Below, in pieces: positions 44,886-53,262 of a stretch of DNA of 64,000 nt. Within the stretch, counting starts at the first letter, position 1, and every line of letters begins with the position of its first letter. The translations under genes were made by a program, and so were the position numbers. Under the pieces are notes generated by a model. That model saw only the letters and a program-made list of their open reading frames with translations. It made no database searches and had not been told where the DNA came from. The DNA is from Yoonia sp034652275 (GTDB lineage Bacteria > Pseudomonadota > Alphaproteobacteria > Rhodobacterales > Rhodobacteraceae): the NCBI RefSeq assembly GCF_034652275.1, contig NZ_JAXIWG010000001.1, positions 248,001-312,000 on the forward strand, read 5' to 3'.

Positions 44886-45244
44886 CCGTCTGCGCGGGGC
44901 AGCACCAAGAGATCGAAATCAAGTCCGGGGGCCATGTCAAGAATATCATCCCGGATGATTTCGGCATCAGGCAAGTAGCTGGTCACAACGCGGAACATCC
45001 CCTTGAAGCGCGCGCAAGCCAGCCGCTCGGCCACGTCGCAGGCGTCAAATCCGTTGGATATCAACGGTGTCACGATCAACGCAGAATCATATTGCCGGAT
45101 CTTCAGAGGATCGAGCTGCGCGATTTCCACGAATTCGGCACCGTTCGGAACCTCGCGCAAAAGGCCGCGCAACTGCCAGCGGCTGACATCTCCGACAACA
45201 AGGAGCTTGATGGTGCAATCGCGCCCCAACCTGAGACTTTTCAT
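44882..45244 (-). CDS. Conserved-looking protein of unknown function
   Basis: About 120 residues from the ATG at 45244 (MKSLRLGRDCTIKLLVVGDVSRWQ). It is an alpha/beta protein with strand-like LLVVGDV, SALIVTPLISN, MFRVVTSYLP and FDLLVLP, alternating with helices, which suggests a small Rossmann-like or receiver-like fold. No motif is recognised. The start is uncertain: in-frame GTG codons just upstream (VVAI-MKSL) and an ATG near 45328 are alternatives, and the ribosome site is weak. Divergent from phoR with about 160 bases between. Confidence 0.6.
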   Translation of the reverse strand: MKSLRLGRDCTIKLLVVGDVSRWQLRGLLREVPNGAEFVEIAQLDPLKIRQYDSALIVTPLISNGFDACDVAERLACARFKGMFRVVTSYLPDAEIIRDDILDMAPGLDFDLLVLPRADG

Positions 45245-45407
45245 GATCGCCACCACATCGGGGACGCGCCCATGATACCCATGCCTTCCTCCACATTGCC
45301 GTGTGCCATCTTTAGCAGATGCAGCCATGACGTGTAGCACGGATCGCGCCTGCGACATTTGGTCTTGTCTGTGCGCAGGCAAGGTCGCACTACAGCGGGC
45401 AAGCCTT

Positions 45408-46457
45408 ATGAAAGGGTCCACCTTGTCCGAAACCACATTGTCCCTGATCGCCGCCATCCCGATGCCTGTGCTGGTGATCGGCAAGGACGACCGTATCCGC
45501 GCGATCAATCCGCCGCTCGAGGCGATTCTGGGGCGTGACCTGATCGGCAAGCACCACATCACCGCGTTGCGTCAGCCCGGCGTGATCGACGCGATCGGGC
45601 GGGTGCGGGCGTCCGGACATGCGGCGGCCGTGCGGTTTGTCGCACGCGACCGCGATAAGGACACGCCTTACATGGCGCATGTTGCTGCGGCCGGAGAAGA
45701 TATTGTGCTGTCCTTCGAGGACCAGAGCGCGGCCGAGGATGTGGGCAAGATGCGCCGTGATTTTGTGGCCAATGTCAGCCATGAATTGCGCACGCCGCTG
45801 ACGGCCTTGCTGGGTTTCATCGAAACGCTAAGCGGGGCGGCACGCGATGACGCAACCGCGCGCGCACGGTTTCTTGGGATCATGGCGCATGAAGCCGAAC
45901 GTATGACGCGGCTGGTTGACGATCTTTTGTCGCTCAGCCGCGTGGAAGAGGAAGAACGCGTCCGCCCGCGTGAATTGGTCGATCTGTGCGGTCTGCTGGC
46001 CTCGGTCATCAAGGGGTTGGAACCGCAGGCCGCCGCCGCTGCCGTGACGGTCCGTCTTGATCTTGCGCGCGATGCGATGCGCGTGCCGGGTGATGCGCGG
46101 CAGCTGACACAGGTTTTTGCCAACCTGATCGAAAACGGCATCAAATACGGGGCTTCCGGCAAGGAGGTCGTGGTTGCGCTGCATGAACCCGCCAATCACC
46201 TGCGGCTGCGCGGGCAGGGCGTACAGATCAGCGTTACCGACAAGGGCGACGGGATCGCGTCACACCATATCGCGCGGCTGACCGAACGGTTCTACCGCGT
46301 CGATACCCACCGCTCGCGCGAGGTTGGCGGCACCGGGCTTGGCCTTGCGATCGTCAAACATATCGTCAACCGCCACCGGGGACGGCTGCTGATCGAAAGC
46401 GAACTGGGGCAGGGCACGCGTGTGTCGGTCTTTTTGCCGGTGGAAGCTTTGTCATAA
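45408..46457 (+). CDS. phoR: Phosphate regulon-type sensor histidine kinase PhoR
   Basis: 349 residues. PAS domain (about 10-110, SLIAAIPMPVLVIGKDDRIRAINPPLEAILGRDLIGK), H-box FVANVSHELRTPLTALLGFIETL, then ATP-binding motifs (NLIENGIKYG, DKGDGIASHHI, GTGLGLAIVKHI). No membrane segment is visible, even in the upstream extension, so this is either a soluble kinase or one that relies on partner proteins. A TTG at 45423 with AAAGGG upstream is an alternative start. PhoU follows after 74 bases, supporting the phosphate assignment. Confidence 0.85.
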   Translation: MKGSTLSETTLSLIAAIPMPVLVIGKDDRIRAINPPLEAILGRDLIGKHHITALRQPGVIDAIGRVRASGHAAAVRFVARDRDKDTPYMAHVAAAGEDIVLSFEDQSAAEDVGKMRRDFVANVSHELRTPLTALLGFIETLSGAARDDATARARFLGIMAHEAERMTRLVDDLLSLSRVEEEERVRPRELVDLCGLLASVIKGLEPQAAAAAVTVRLDLARDAMRVPGDARQLTQVFANLIENGIKYGASGKEVVVALHEPANHLRLRGQGVQISVTDKGDGIASHHIARLTERFYRVDTHRSREVGGTGLGLAIVKHIVNRHRGRLLIESELGQGTRVSVFLPVEALS

Positions 46458-46481
46458 AACATTTACCTGTCTGATACAAAA
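46449..46481 (+). promoter_or_regulatory. Candidate Pho box before phoU
   Basis: TTGTCAT (46449-46455) resembles the Pho half-site CTGTCAT. An 11-bp register can be followed through CATTTAC (46460) to CTGATAC (46471), with A-rich spacers. The 12-mer CTGATACAAAAG (46471-46482) also occurs in the array before pitA (3105-3116). The block overlaps the phoR stop and precedes the phoU ATG by about 50 bases. Confidence 0.35.
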
Positions 46482-46531
46482 GCATCCGCACTGCCGTGTT
46501 AACGGCGGCGTATTCCCGACAGGAGCCTGCG

Positions 46532-47239
46532 ATGAACGACCATATCTCGTCCGCCTATGACCGCGACCTAGAAGCGATCACGACGCTGATCGTCAAGATG
46601 GGCGGGCTGGTCGAGGATGCGATCATGAATGCGGCGCGCTCGCTGGCGGACCGCGATGTCGAACTGGCCGAATCCGTACGCGCTGGCGACAAGGTGATCG
46701 ACGCGCTGGAAGAACAGATCAACGAAGAGGCCGCGCGCACCATCGCCTTGCGCGCGCCTGTGTCCAAGGACCTGCGCGCGATCCTGACCGTGCTGCGGTT
46801 GGCGGCGTCGCTGGAACGGATCGGGGATTACGCCAAGAACATCGCCAAGCGCACCAGCGTGCTGGTCGAAATGCCACCCGTCAGCGGATCGGACGCAGCC
46901 TTGCGCCGCATGGCTCGAGAGGTCGAAGGGATGCTGAAAGACACGCTGGATGCCTATGTGCGCGGCGATGCGGACCTGGCCGAGGACGTGCGCCAGCGCG
47001 ATCAGGAAGTGGACCAGATGTATAACGCGCTGTTCCGTGAATTCCTGACCTTCATGATGGAAGATCCGCGCAACATCACAGCCTGCATGCATTTGCATTT
47101 TATGGCCAAGAATATCGAACGCATGGGCGACCTGACCACCAACATGGCCGAGCAGGTGATCTATCTGGTCACAGGCGTCATGCCCGAAGAAGCGCGCCCC
47201 AAAGGCGACCGCACATCCTATGTGTCCGACACGCGATAG
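46532..47239 (+). CDS. phoU: Phosphate signalling protein PhoU
   Basis: 235 residues, all-helical, with two PhoU repeats: DRDLEAITTLIVKMGGLVEDAI and the metal-site motif LERIGDYAKNIAKR in the first, NIERMGDLTTNMAEQVIYLVTG in the second. PhoU links the Pst transporter to PhoR and lowers PhoR kinase activity when phosphate is ample. The ATG at 46532 has AGGAG upstream; the longer frame from 46496 is not needed. No pstSCAB or phoB gene follows. Confidence 0.95.
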   Translation: MNDHISSAYDRDLEAITTLIVKMGGLVEDAIMNAARSLADRDVELAESVRAGDKVIDALEEQINEEAARTIALRAPVSKDLRAILTVLRLAASLERIGDYAKNIAKRTSVLVEMPPVSGSDAALRRMAREVEGMLKDTLDAYVRGDADLAEDVRQRDQEVDQMYNALFREFLTFMMEDPRNITACMHLHFMAKNIERMGDLTTNMAEQVIYLVTGVMPEEARPKGDRTSYVSDTR

Positions 47240-47280
47240 GGTGGCGGAACCGGCTGTCGGAACTGACAATCCAAAAGGCG

Positions 47281-47296
47281 CATAATCAGTATTATG
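47281..47296. repeat. AT-rich dyad in the phoU/glycosyltransferase gap
   Basis: CATAAT-CAGT-ATTATG is a perfect 6-bp dyad in the 94-base gap between convergent genes, followed on the plus strand by GTTAAAATC. It may act as a weak transcription end for phoU; no strong terminator is seen. Confidence 0.3.
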
Positions 47297-47333
47297 TTAA
47301 AATCATGTATGGTGCGATAGCGGCTGCCCCACG

Positions 47334-49214
47334 CTAATCGTTTTTCTTATCAAGGGCTTCTATCGCGATATGATTGCCTTCGGCGGCCATGATCCGCCAT
47401 ACGTCCGCTGCCTTGCTGACGAATTCATGCACAGCAGTCACCGTATCCAGCCCGCGCGCATCGGTAACCCGGTAGCTGTTCAACACGATCAACCCGCCCG
47501 GTTTCAGCTTTGGGCCTAGCGCGTCAAGCAAGGCGATCGTTGGCCGCGTCTTGCGCGCGCCGCTGATGAAAACCAGATCGAGCGTCCCGTCATCAAGCAG
47601 ACGGACAATCCATTGCGGCAAGGACCGGAAAATCCGCAACCGTCCGCTCTTGATCTCGGCGTGGTGGCGCAGGACGGTCGCCAGATACGCCGTATCCAGT
47701 GCCTTGCGGCCATCATCGGTTTCGGGCGCATCAACCGTCATTTCCGTGGCACGGATGCCCCAGGGCTCGATCACGAAAAGCGTTTCTATATCAGGACGTT
47801 GTAGAAAATCCTCGAGGATATCGCTGTCGGTTGCCCCGATCAGCAGCCATGATTTGCGGCTTTTTCCGGCGATCCCGTCTAGAAAACGTTTGCGGAGTTT
47901 CGACAGGCGCTCTGCACGGGCCGTGCGGTCAGGCCGTGGCGCATGGACCGCTGCGACCAGATCCTCCGGCAATGGCGGCAAGGCGGCATAGGACGGCTTT
48001 TGCTCATGATAGGCCGCGACGGTCTGGCTCGCGATCTCGCGGTCGCGGACTGTTTCCAGCGCATCCATATTGGCATACCACGGCAGCCGCCCTGCCCCCA
48101 GCCTGACACGCATGTCGTCGAGCCGCGCAAGCTGGCTTGCTTGCAAAAACGTTGCCGGATCAAAGTGATGCCGGTTGATCGTCATGCGCGGATCGCTGAG
48201 CGCCTCATCGGCAAGCATAGTGACTTTCGCGGTTGTATAGTCTGCATACTGTTGTTTGAATTCAATCGCTTGCGGCGTTTTAATCAACGCTTCTATCCGC
48301 GCGCGATGCAGGCCGACGGCGGCGTCATGCAGCTGTGCAAGGGTCGGATCGGCGCGCAGCCTGTCATATTGCGCCTGTCTGCGATCGCGCGTGCCAAGGA
48401 TCGACAGGTCTCGTTCGACGTTCCAGCAATGCAGTTGCCAGTACCTTTGTCCGGTCTCCTCCATCTTGCCATGGAAAGATGTCGTGTTCACGTCACCGCG
48501 CATCCGTTTGACAAGATAGGATTCGATGCTGCGCACGGCATAATGGTTCATCCGTGCGATCGCCGTGCCAAAGCCGACGCCTGCATGGTTGAACATCCAG
48601 CCTTGATGGTCGAACCCCGGCATCGGCTGCCCGTCACCGTCTGTCCAGCGCACCCGTCCGGCAAAGCGCGGCCGCAACCGCTTGGGCCGGTGGGTCGAGA
48701 TTTCGCGGTATTTGCCATTCATGCGAACCAGCGACTTGATCGCGCGCACCTGTGGCGGCCAGATCTGCCGTTCGGCGGCGGCCATGGTCATCTGGTCGGT
48801 GATGAAGCGATCCTCGAAGTCGACGACCCCGCTATGACCGAACAGACGCCAGACGAAGGCAAAGACGTCCGTTCTGGGCGCCACGGCGATCAGCGCATCC
48901 AGCGTCCGGTCGCCCACCTTGATGTCCAGAAACTCGTCCGCATCGCAGACGAGCACCCATTCGGCCTCTGCGAATTTGGGATGGGCCATGGCGTTTTCAT
49001 AGGCGCTGGCCTGCGGGCCGAACGGCCAGGGCCCCGGATTGTCGATATGGGTCACGATCCCCATCTCTTGCAGGCGTTGCAGGATCAGGTCGGTGCCGTC
49101 CGAACAATCGTTGCTGTTGACGATGAAATGGTCGAACCCCAGCGCAAGATAATGCGCGATCCATTCAAGGATGAACGGCCCTTCGTCCTTCATGGTGGAC
49201 ACGATCAGACGCAA
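47334..49214 (-). CDS. Glycosyltransferase family 2 fused to a methyltransferase-like domain
   Basis: 626 residues. N-terminal GT2 domain of the Glyco_tranf_2_4 type (about 1-280): RLIVSTMKDEGPFILEWIAHYLALGFDHFIV, the DxD-like CDADEFLD, and RMNHYAVRSIESYL. A long helical middle (about 290-430) leads to a C-terminal Rossmann-like domain (about 445-626) with SWLLIGATDSDILEDFL, DLVFISGARKT and LGPKLKPGGLIVLNSY, which resembles class I methyltransferases but lacks a clear glycine-rich SAM motif. It starts with TTG at 49214, with GGGTG upstream. Last of four glycan genes. Acceptor unknown, perhaps surface polysaccharide. Confidence 0.8.
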   Translation of the reverse strand: MRLIVSTMKDEGPFILEWIAHYLALGFDHFIVNSNDCSDGTDLILQRLQEMGIVTHIDNPGPWPFGPQASAYENAMAHPKFAEAEWVLVCDADEFLDIKVGDRTLDALIAVAPRTDVFAFVWRLFGHSGVVDFEDRFITDQMTMAAAERQIWPPQVRAIKSLVRMNGKYREISTHRPKRLRPRFAGRVRWTDGDGQPMPGFDHQGWMFNHAGVGFGTAIARMNHYAVRSIESYLVKRMRGDVNTTSFHGKMEETGQRYWQLHCWNVERDLSILGTRDRRQAQYDRLRADPTLAQLHDAAVGLHRARIEALIKTPQAIEFKQQYADYTTAKVTMLADEALSDPRMTINRHHFDPATFLQASQLARLDDMRVRLGAGRLPWYANMDALETVRDREIASQTVAAYHEQKPSYAALPPLPEDLVAAVHAPRPDRTARAERLSKLRKRFLDGIAGKSRKSWLLIGATDSDILEDFLQRPDIETLFVIEPWGIRATEMTVDAPETDDGRKALDTAYLATVLRHHAEIKSGRLRIFRSLPQWIVRLLDDGTLDLVFISGARKTRPTIALLDALGPKLKPGGLIVLNSYRVTDARGLDTVTAVHEFVSKAADVWRIMAAEGNHIAIEALDKKND

Positions 49215-49250
49215 GCGGCACCCGTGGCTGGTGGTTTCATGATGACAGGA

Positions 49251-49898
49251 TCACGCGGTTTGGTCTGTCGGATCAAGCACTTCGATCGCGATCTGTGCGC
49301 CGACGACAGCGCGGATGCGCAGGTCGCGCGGATGTGCGCCAAGAAATTCGTTGATCGCGCGGATCACCCCGTCGCCCCACCAGCCGCGCCGGTGATAGTC
49401 GTCAAAGGCCATGATGCCGCCGCGTTTCATCTTGGGGAAAAGTGCCGCAAGATCGGCGCTCACGCCTTCATATGAATGGTCGCCGTCCACATAGGCGAAT
49501 GAAATCGACTGGTCCGCGAATTGCGCCAGCGCGGGCACCGAAAAGTCGCGGATCATTGCCACCTGCCCCGCGGCGATCTGGGCCTCGAACTGTTTGACCA
49601 CGCCGTCAAAGATTTTGTCCATCTTGGTCTTGCCGGTGCGCCCGACAAAAGCCTCGGCGTGGCTGTCATCCTCGATATGTGCCCAGGGGTCGATCAGGAC
49701 CAGCTTTTCGGGGGCGATCAATTCGATGATCGTCGCGGAAAACTCGCCCTGCCAGACACCGATTTCGACCGCGACACCGCCCTTGGGCAGCTTTTGCAGG
49801 AACTTGCGGCGGACCGTGTCCTTGGACATGCGGCGCGCCTTTTTGGGGGGCTCTTCAGCTGTGCCGCCGGGAAGAACGCCGATCACTTTACTGGCCAT
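49251..49898 (-). CDS. Class I SAM-dependent methyltransferase (Methyltransf_24 type)
   Basis: 215 residues. Motif I GGVAVEIGVWQGEFSATI (about 35-52), motif II KLVLIDPWAH, and ISFAYVDGDHSYEGVSADLAALFPKMKRGGIMAFDDYHRRGWWGD, the signature of this sugar- or rhamnosyl-type methyltransferase family. It is 36 bases upstream of the GT2 fusion gene and 77 downstream of another glycosyltransferase. Likely methylates a sugar or glycan end in the same pathway. Confidence 0.85.
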   Translation of the reverse strand: MASKVIGVLPGGTAEEPPKKARRMSKDTVRRKFLQKLPKGGVAVEIGVWQGEFSATIIELIAPEKLVLIDPWAHIEDDSHAEAFVGRTGKTKMDKIFDGVVKQFEAQIAAGQVAMIRDFSVPALAQFADQSISFAYVDGDHSYEGVSADLAALFPKMKRGGIMAFDDYHRRGWWGDGVIRAINEFLGAHPRDLRIRAVVGAQIAIEVLDPTDQTA

Positions 49899-49975
49899 AA
49901 CCGTTTATCCTGCAGAACATGTGTAAAAGTGCTGTCCATGGGTAGCACTTTTACACCGCCGGATGGAAGCCGCGA

Positions 49976-50818
49976 TCATGCCCGCGCCTTGCGCCGCGCT
50001 TTCGGGATGGGCGCTTTTGTGGGGTCAATGCCAAGGCTGCGCAGGGTGCGGTCCATCAGGCTGTAGCGCTGGATACCGCGCCCGCTAACCCACCAGCGGA
50101 TGCGCCGGCCCCACAGGTGAATGCCCAGCGTATCCTTTTTGATATAGGCCGCGCGAAAGTCGCGGACATGGATATCGCTGATCTGACCGGCTTGCCGGAA
50201 CGGCAGCGGGTAAAACACCGAAGCTTGCGTCGCATGCGCGATCTCGCCGCTTTGTTCCATGAAATGCGTGAAAACACCCGGACCGTAAACGCTATGCGCC
50301 TGTTCGGAGGCGTGTTTTACTTCTCCTGCCGCCTTGAGGGCGAGCATCCTTTCGCGGTCTTCGGGCGACAGGTTCGGCGGGATCGGGTATTCGTCCTGCA
50401 CATAGTCGAAATAGGCTTTCAGCCCCGGGCTGTCATGCGGCAGGCCGATGATCGCGTTGCACAGCTGCCGGCGCTTGAAATAGCCGAACACATGGTCGCC
50501 CGGCAGATCAAAGGGTTTCAGACACAAGACATCGGAATCGGCCCACATCAGGTCTGTCCGGTACAGCATATGCAGCCGGAAAATGTCGGATTGCACCACG
50601 GGCGTGCCGAATTGCTTGTTATAGATGATCTTGGCAGGATCATGGATTTCGCGGGCGTCGATGACCTCTATGTCCTGTGGGACATTCGCGATCTCGCCAT
50701 AGTGGAACAGCGTGACCTTGTGGCCTTGGGCGACGAAGGACAACAGGCACATCTGTTCAAGAAAGCTTAGCGGTCCTTCGACCCAAAGCGTGCCGATGCC
50801 TTTAAGCGTCTGGGACAT
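49976..50818 (-). CDS. Glycosyltransferase with DXD sugar-binding motif (OCH1-like)
   Basis: 280 residues from the ATG at 50818. The LYRTDLMWADSDVLCLKPFD stretch (about residues 85-104) carries the DSD form of the DXD nucleotide-sugar motif, typical of Gly_transf_sug / capsular polysaccharide synthesis proteins. The N-terminus GIGTLWVEGPLSFLEQMCLLSFVAQGHKVTLFHY matches that fold. It overlaps the GT2 gene upstream by 17 bases. Donor and acceptor are unknown. Confidence 0.8.
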   Translation of the reverse strand: MSQTLKGIGTLWVEGPLSFLEQMCLLSFVAQGHKVTLFHYGEIANVPQDIEVIDAREIHDPAKIIYNKQFGTPVVQSDIFRLHMLYRTDLMWADSDVLCLKPFDLPGDHVFGYFKRRQLCNAIIGLPHDSPGLKAYFDYVQDEYPIPPNLSPEDRERMLALKAAGEVKHASEQAHSVYGPGVFTHFMEQSGEIAHATQASVFYPLPFRQAGQISDIHVRDFRAAYIKKDTLGIHLWGRRIRWWVSGRGIQRYSLMDRTLRSLGIDPTKAPIPKARRKARA

Positions 50819-51860
50819 GATCGGTGTCGTCCTTTTGTACTGCCACACTTTCGCGCGATTCGCGGATGCGGCGGTCTTTCTTGACCACGCTCACAGGGTC
50901 CGATGCCGAAATCTTGCGGTAAAGATCGACGTAAGCTTCGTCCTGCATCAGTTCGGCCAGCTTTGCCTTGTGCCACCGGAACCCCTTGCGGTGCATCCGC
51001 GCCAGCACGGGATCGGCCTTGAACACATCCAGCAAGGCCTGCGTCAGGGCGGCGTAGCGGTGAATCGTCGTATCCTCGCAGCCGCCGCGGTTCCAGCGGT
51101 CCCAGTAACCGGTGTCGAGCACATGGCTCTGGTGGTTGGCCCGCCCGCGGTAGCGTTTGAGCAGATAGGCCTGCGCGGACCGCACGGCGTAATGGTTGAT
51201 CTGCGCAAAATCCTGTCCAAACGGGGGCTGCGCGTGATTGCCTGCCTGCAGGTTGGACGCCTGCAATCCGCCCGGCAGCGCCCATGTCAGGGCTGTGGCG
51301 TGATCTTCGCGGACATGCGGGTTATGCATCCCGATGCGGTGATACACGTCCTTGTTGCGGAACAGCGATTTGACGAAACGGCGCCCCGCCCCGCCCTCCT
51401 CGAACGATGGTTCGGCATCGGTGAATTGCCGGGTGACAAGGCTGTCGCGCAGAATGACGCGTTTGTTGAACGAAAAAATCCGCCACGGCACCATGATGAC
51501 ATCCACATCATCGCCGCCGCTGGCCGCGATCAGCGCATCGACGGAATGGTCGCCGCAATGGATATTCAGGAATTCATCGGCATCGGTGACATAAAGCCAG
51601 TCCGCGTTGCGCACCACCTCCAGCCGTTGCGCGCGCCGGATGGCGGTACGATGCACGCCACCCGCGCCCTGACTGTTCGGGCGGAAGGTGATATAGCCCA
51701 ATTCGTCCAGCCGTTGCAGGATCGGGTTTGTCGTATCGGTGCAGTCGTTCGTCAACACCACGATATGGTCAAAACCGATGACCAGATGATGCGCCACCCA
51801 TTCGAGGATATAGGGCGCCTCGTTCTTCATCGTGGTGATGATGACTTTGGAATGCGTCAC
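50802..51860 (-). CDS. Glycosyltransferase family 2 protein (Glyco_tranf_2_4)
   Basis: 352 residues, the first gene of the four-gene glycan run. KVIITTMKNEAPYILEWVAHHLVIGFDHIVVLTNDCTDTT, then VTDADEFLNIHCGD and QINHYAVRSAQAYLLKRYRG, align along their length with the N-terminal domain of the fusion protein at 47334, so the two are paralogues. It lacks the C-terminal methyltransferase-like domain and ends in a charged tail. A 156-base gap with a dyad separates it from divergent aroQ. Confidence 0.85.
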   Translation of the reverse strand: MTHSKVIITTMKNEAPYILEWVAHHLVIGFDHIVVLTNDCTDTTNPILQRLDELGYITFRPNSQGAGGVHRTAIRRAQRLEVVRNADWLYVTDADEFLNIHCGDHSVDALIAASGGDDVDVIMVPWRIFSFNKRVILRDSLVTRQFTDAEPSFEEGGAGRRFVKSLFRNKDVYHRIGMHNPHVREDHATALTWALPGGLQASNLQAGNHAQPPFGQDFAQINHYAVRSAQAYLLKRYRGRANHQSHVLDTGYWDRWNRGGCEDTTIHRYAALTQALLDVFKADPVLARMHRKGFRWHKAKLAELMQDEAYVDLYRKISASDPVSVVKKDRRIRESRESVAVQKDDTDHVPDA

Positions 51861-51947
51861 GGTTGACTGGTCTTTCCTTCACACGCCGTCGGCCTGCGCG
51901 GGTCTAGCTGATTGCCGGGCTGCGATCTAGTCCTGCATGACGCGACA

Positions 51948-51964
51948 CACGCATGGGTTGCGTG
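51948..51964. repeat. Dyad in the glycosyltransferase/aroQ promoter gap
   Basis: CACGCA-TGGGT-TGCGTG is a perfect 6-bp dyad with a five-base centre, 53 bases before the aroQ ATG and 88 from the glycosyltransferase start. Possible operator; no known consensus matched. Confidence 0.3.
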
Positions 51965-52016
51965 ACGCCGATTATTTGTGTTTTGTCGTAGGGTTGAATG
52001 GTGCTAGAGAACCCGA

Positions 52017-52463
52017 ATGATACATGCAATCCTCATCCTGAACGGCCCGAACCTGAACCTGCTGGGCACCCGCCAGCCAGAGGTCTACGGCCCCGTCACC
52101 CTGCAAGACATCGAAGCCATGTGCGCCGCCAAGGCGCAAGCCTTGGGTGTGACGGTCGAATTCGTGCAATCCAACCATGAAGGTGTGCTGATCGACGCGC
52201 TGCATGCTGCACGCGGGGTGTATGACGGGATCATCCTGAACGCAGGCGCCTATACGCATACATCCGTCGCGCTGATGGATGCGGTCTCGTCGATCATGTT
52301 GCCCGTTGTCGAACTGCACCTGTCGAATATCCATGCGCGCGAGGCGTTCCGCCACAGATCCTACATCGCGCCGGTCGCGGTCGGGCAGATCTGCGGCTTT
52401 GGCGCGGCGGGCTATCCTCTCGCGATGGAGGCACTGGTTGGATACCTCGGGGCGCAAGAATGA
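52017..52463 (+). CDS. aroQ: Type II 3-dehydroquinate dehydratase
   Basis: 148 residues; third step of the shikimate pathway, a dodecameric enzyme. Motifs: LILNGPNLNLLGTRQPEVYG with the catalytic Tyr near residue 24, NAGAYTHTSVALMDA, and VELHLSNIHAREAFRHRSY. Its stop overlaps the luxR ATG (ATGA at 52460-52463), so the biosynthetic gene and the regulator are translated together. Confidence 0.97.
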   Translation: MIHAILILNGPNLNLLGTRQPEVYGPVTLQDIEAMCAAKAQALGVTVEFVQSNHEGVLIDALHAARGVYDGIILNAGAYTHTSVALMDAVSSIMLPVVELHLSNIHAREAFRHRSYIAPVAVGQICGFGAAGYPLAMEALVGYLGAQE

Positions 52464-53221
52464 AAGACATCGTCGCCCAGCTTGACCGGATGACGCATGC
52501 CGTCACAATCGAGGAATTGTGGGACCTGCATGTGCGCCAGATGGCTGTCTATGGGTTTGACCGGCTGATGTACGGCTTTACCCATTACCGGACCTCCCAG
52601 TCGCTTGGCGATCCGCAGGATTGGGTGTTGCTGTCCACGCAGACGCCCGACTATATGAAGGTCTTTTTCGATGAAGGCCTTTATTACCACGCCCCGATGA
52701 TCAAATGGGCGATGGCCAATGACGGCGCCTGTAGCTGGCGCTGGATGATGGATATGCAGCGCAAAGATAACCTGACACCCAGCGAACAGCGGGTAATGGA
52801 GTTCAACCGCTCGATGCAGGTGACGGCAGGCTATACGATCAGCTTCCGCTCGATCTCGGTGCGGTCCAAGGGGGCGATCGCGCTGACGGCCGCGCCGGGC
52901 GTGACACAGGATCAGGTCGAACAGGTCTGGGCACAACATGGTGACGCCATCATCGTGATGAACAACGTGATGCATCTCAAGCTGCTGAGCCTGCCCTATT
53001 CGGGTGAACGACAGCTGACCAAGCGCCAGCGCGAGGTGCTGCAATGGGTCGGCGACGGCAAGACCACACAAGATATCGCTGTTTTGCTGGGGCTGACACC
53101 GGCCACAGTGGAAAAACACCTGCGCCTTGCGCGCGAGACGCTGGATGTCGCGACAACCACGCAGGCCGTGCTCAAGGCGGCATTCTACAACCAGATGTTT
53201 TTTGTCGACGGAAAAGCCTGA
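52460..53221 (+). CDS. LuxR family regulator with autoinducer-binding domain (LuxR solo)
   Basis: 253 residues. N-terminal autoinducer-binding domain (about 15-165) and C-terminal GerE helix-turn-helix (about 183-245): LTKRQREVLQWVGDGKTTQDIAVLLGLTPATVEKHLRLARETLD. Aligned by the fixed spacing to TraR, Trp93 matches W85, but the three other pocket positions differ: Tyr65 for W57, Phe69 for Y61 and Ala78 for D70. Asp70 normally holds the lactone amide. No luxI is in the window. It is coupled to aroQ. Ligand unknown, perhaps not an acyl-homoserine lactone. Confidence 0.88.
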   Translation: MKDIVAQLDRMTHAVTIEELWDLHVRQMAVYGFDRLMYGFTHYRTSQSLGDPQDWVLLSTQTPDYMKVFFDEGLYYHAPMIKWAMANDGACSWRWMMDMQRKDNLTPSEQRVMEFNRSMQVTAGYTISFRSISVRSKGAIALTAAPGVTQDQVEQVWAQHGDAIIVMNNVMHLKLLSLPYSGERQLTKRQREVLQWVGDGKTTQDIAVLLGLTPATVEKHLRLARETLDVATTTQAVLKAAFYNQMFFVDGKA

Positions 53222-53243
53222 AACGCTTTCCGGAACATGCGGG

Positions 53244-53262
53244 CTGATCTGCAACAGGTCAG
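53244..53262. repeat. 19-bp dyad after luxR
   Basis: CTGATCTG-CAA-CAGGTCAG: eight-base arms with one mismatch, 22 bases after the luxR stop. Size and CTG...CAG ends recall lux-type boxes, but the odd length and the 3' position argue against a promoter operator. It could be the luxR transcript end; no T-run follows. Confidence 0.3.

Noticed and set aside
47943..49475. Long plus-strand frame of 510 codons
   Set aside because: Antisense to the glycosyltransferase fusion and the methyltransferase, with no recognisable domain or ribosome site.
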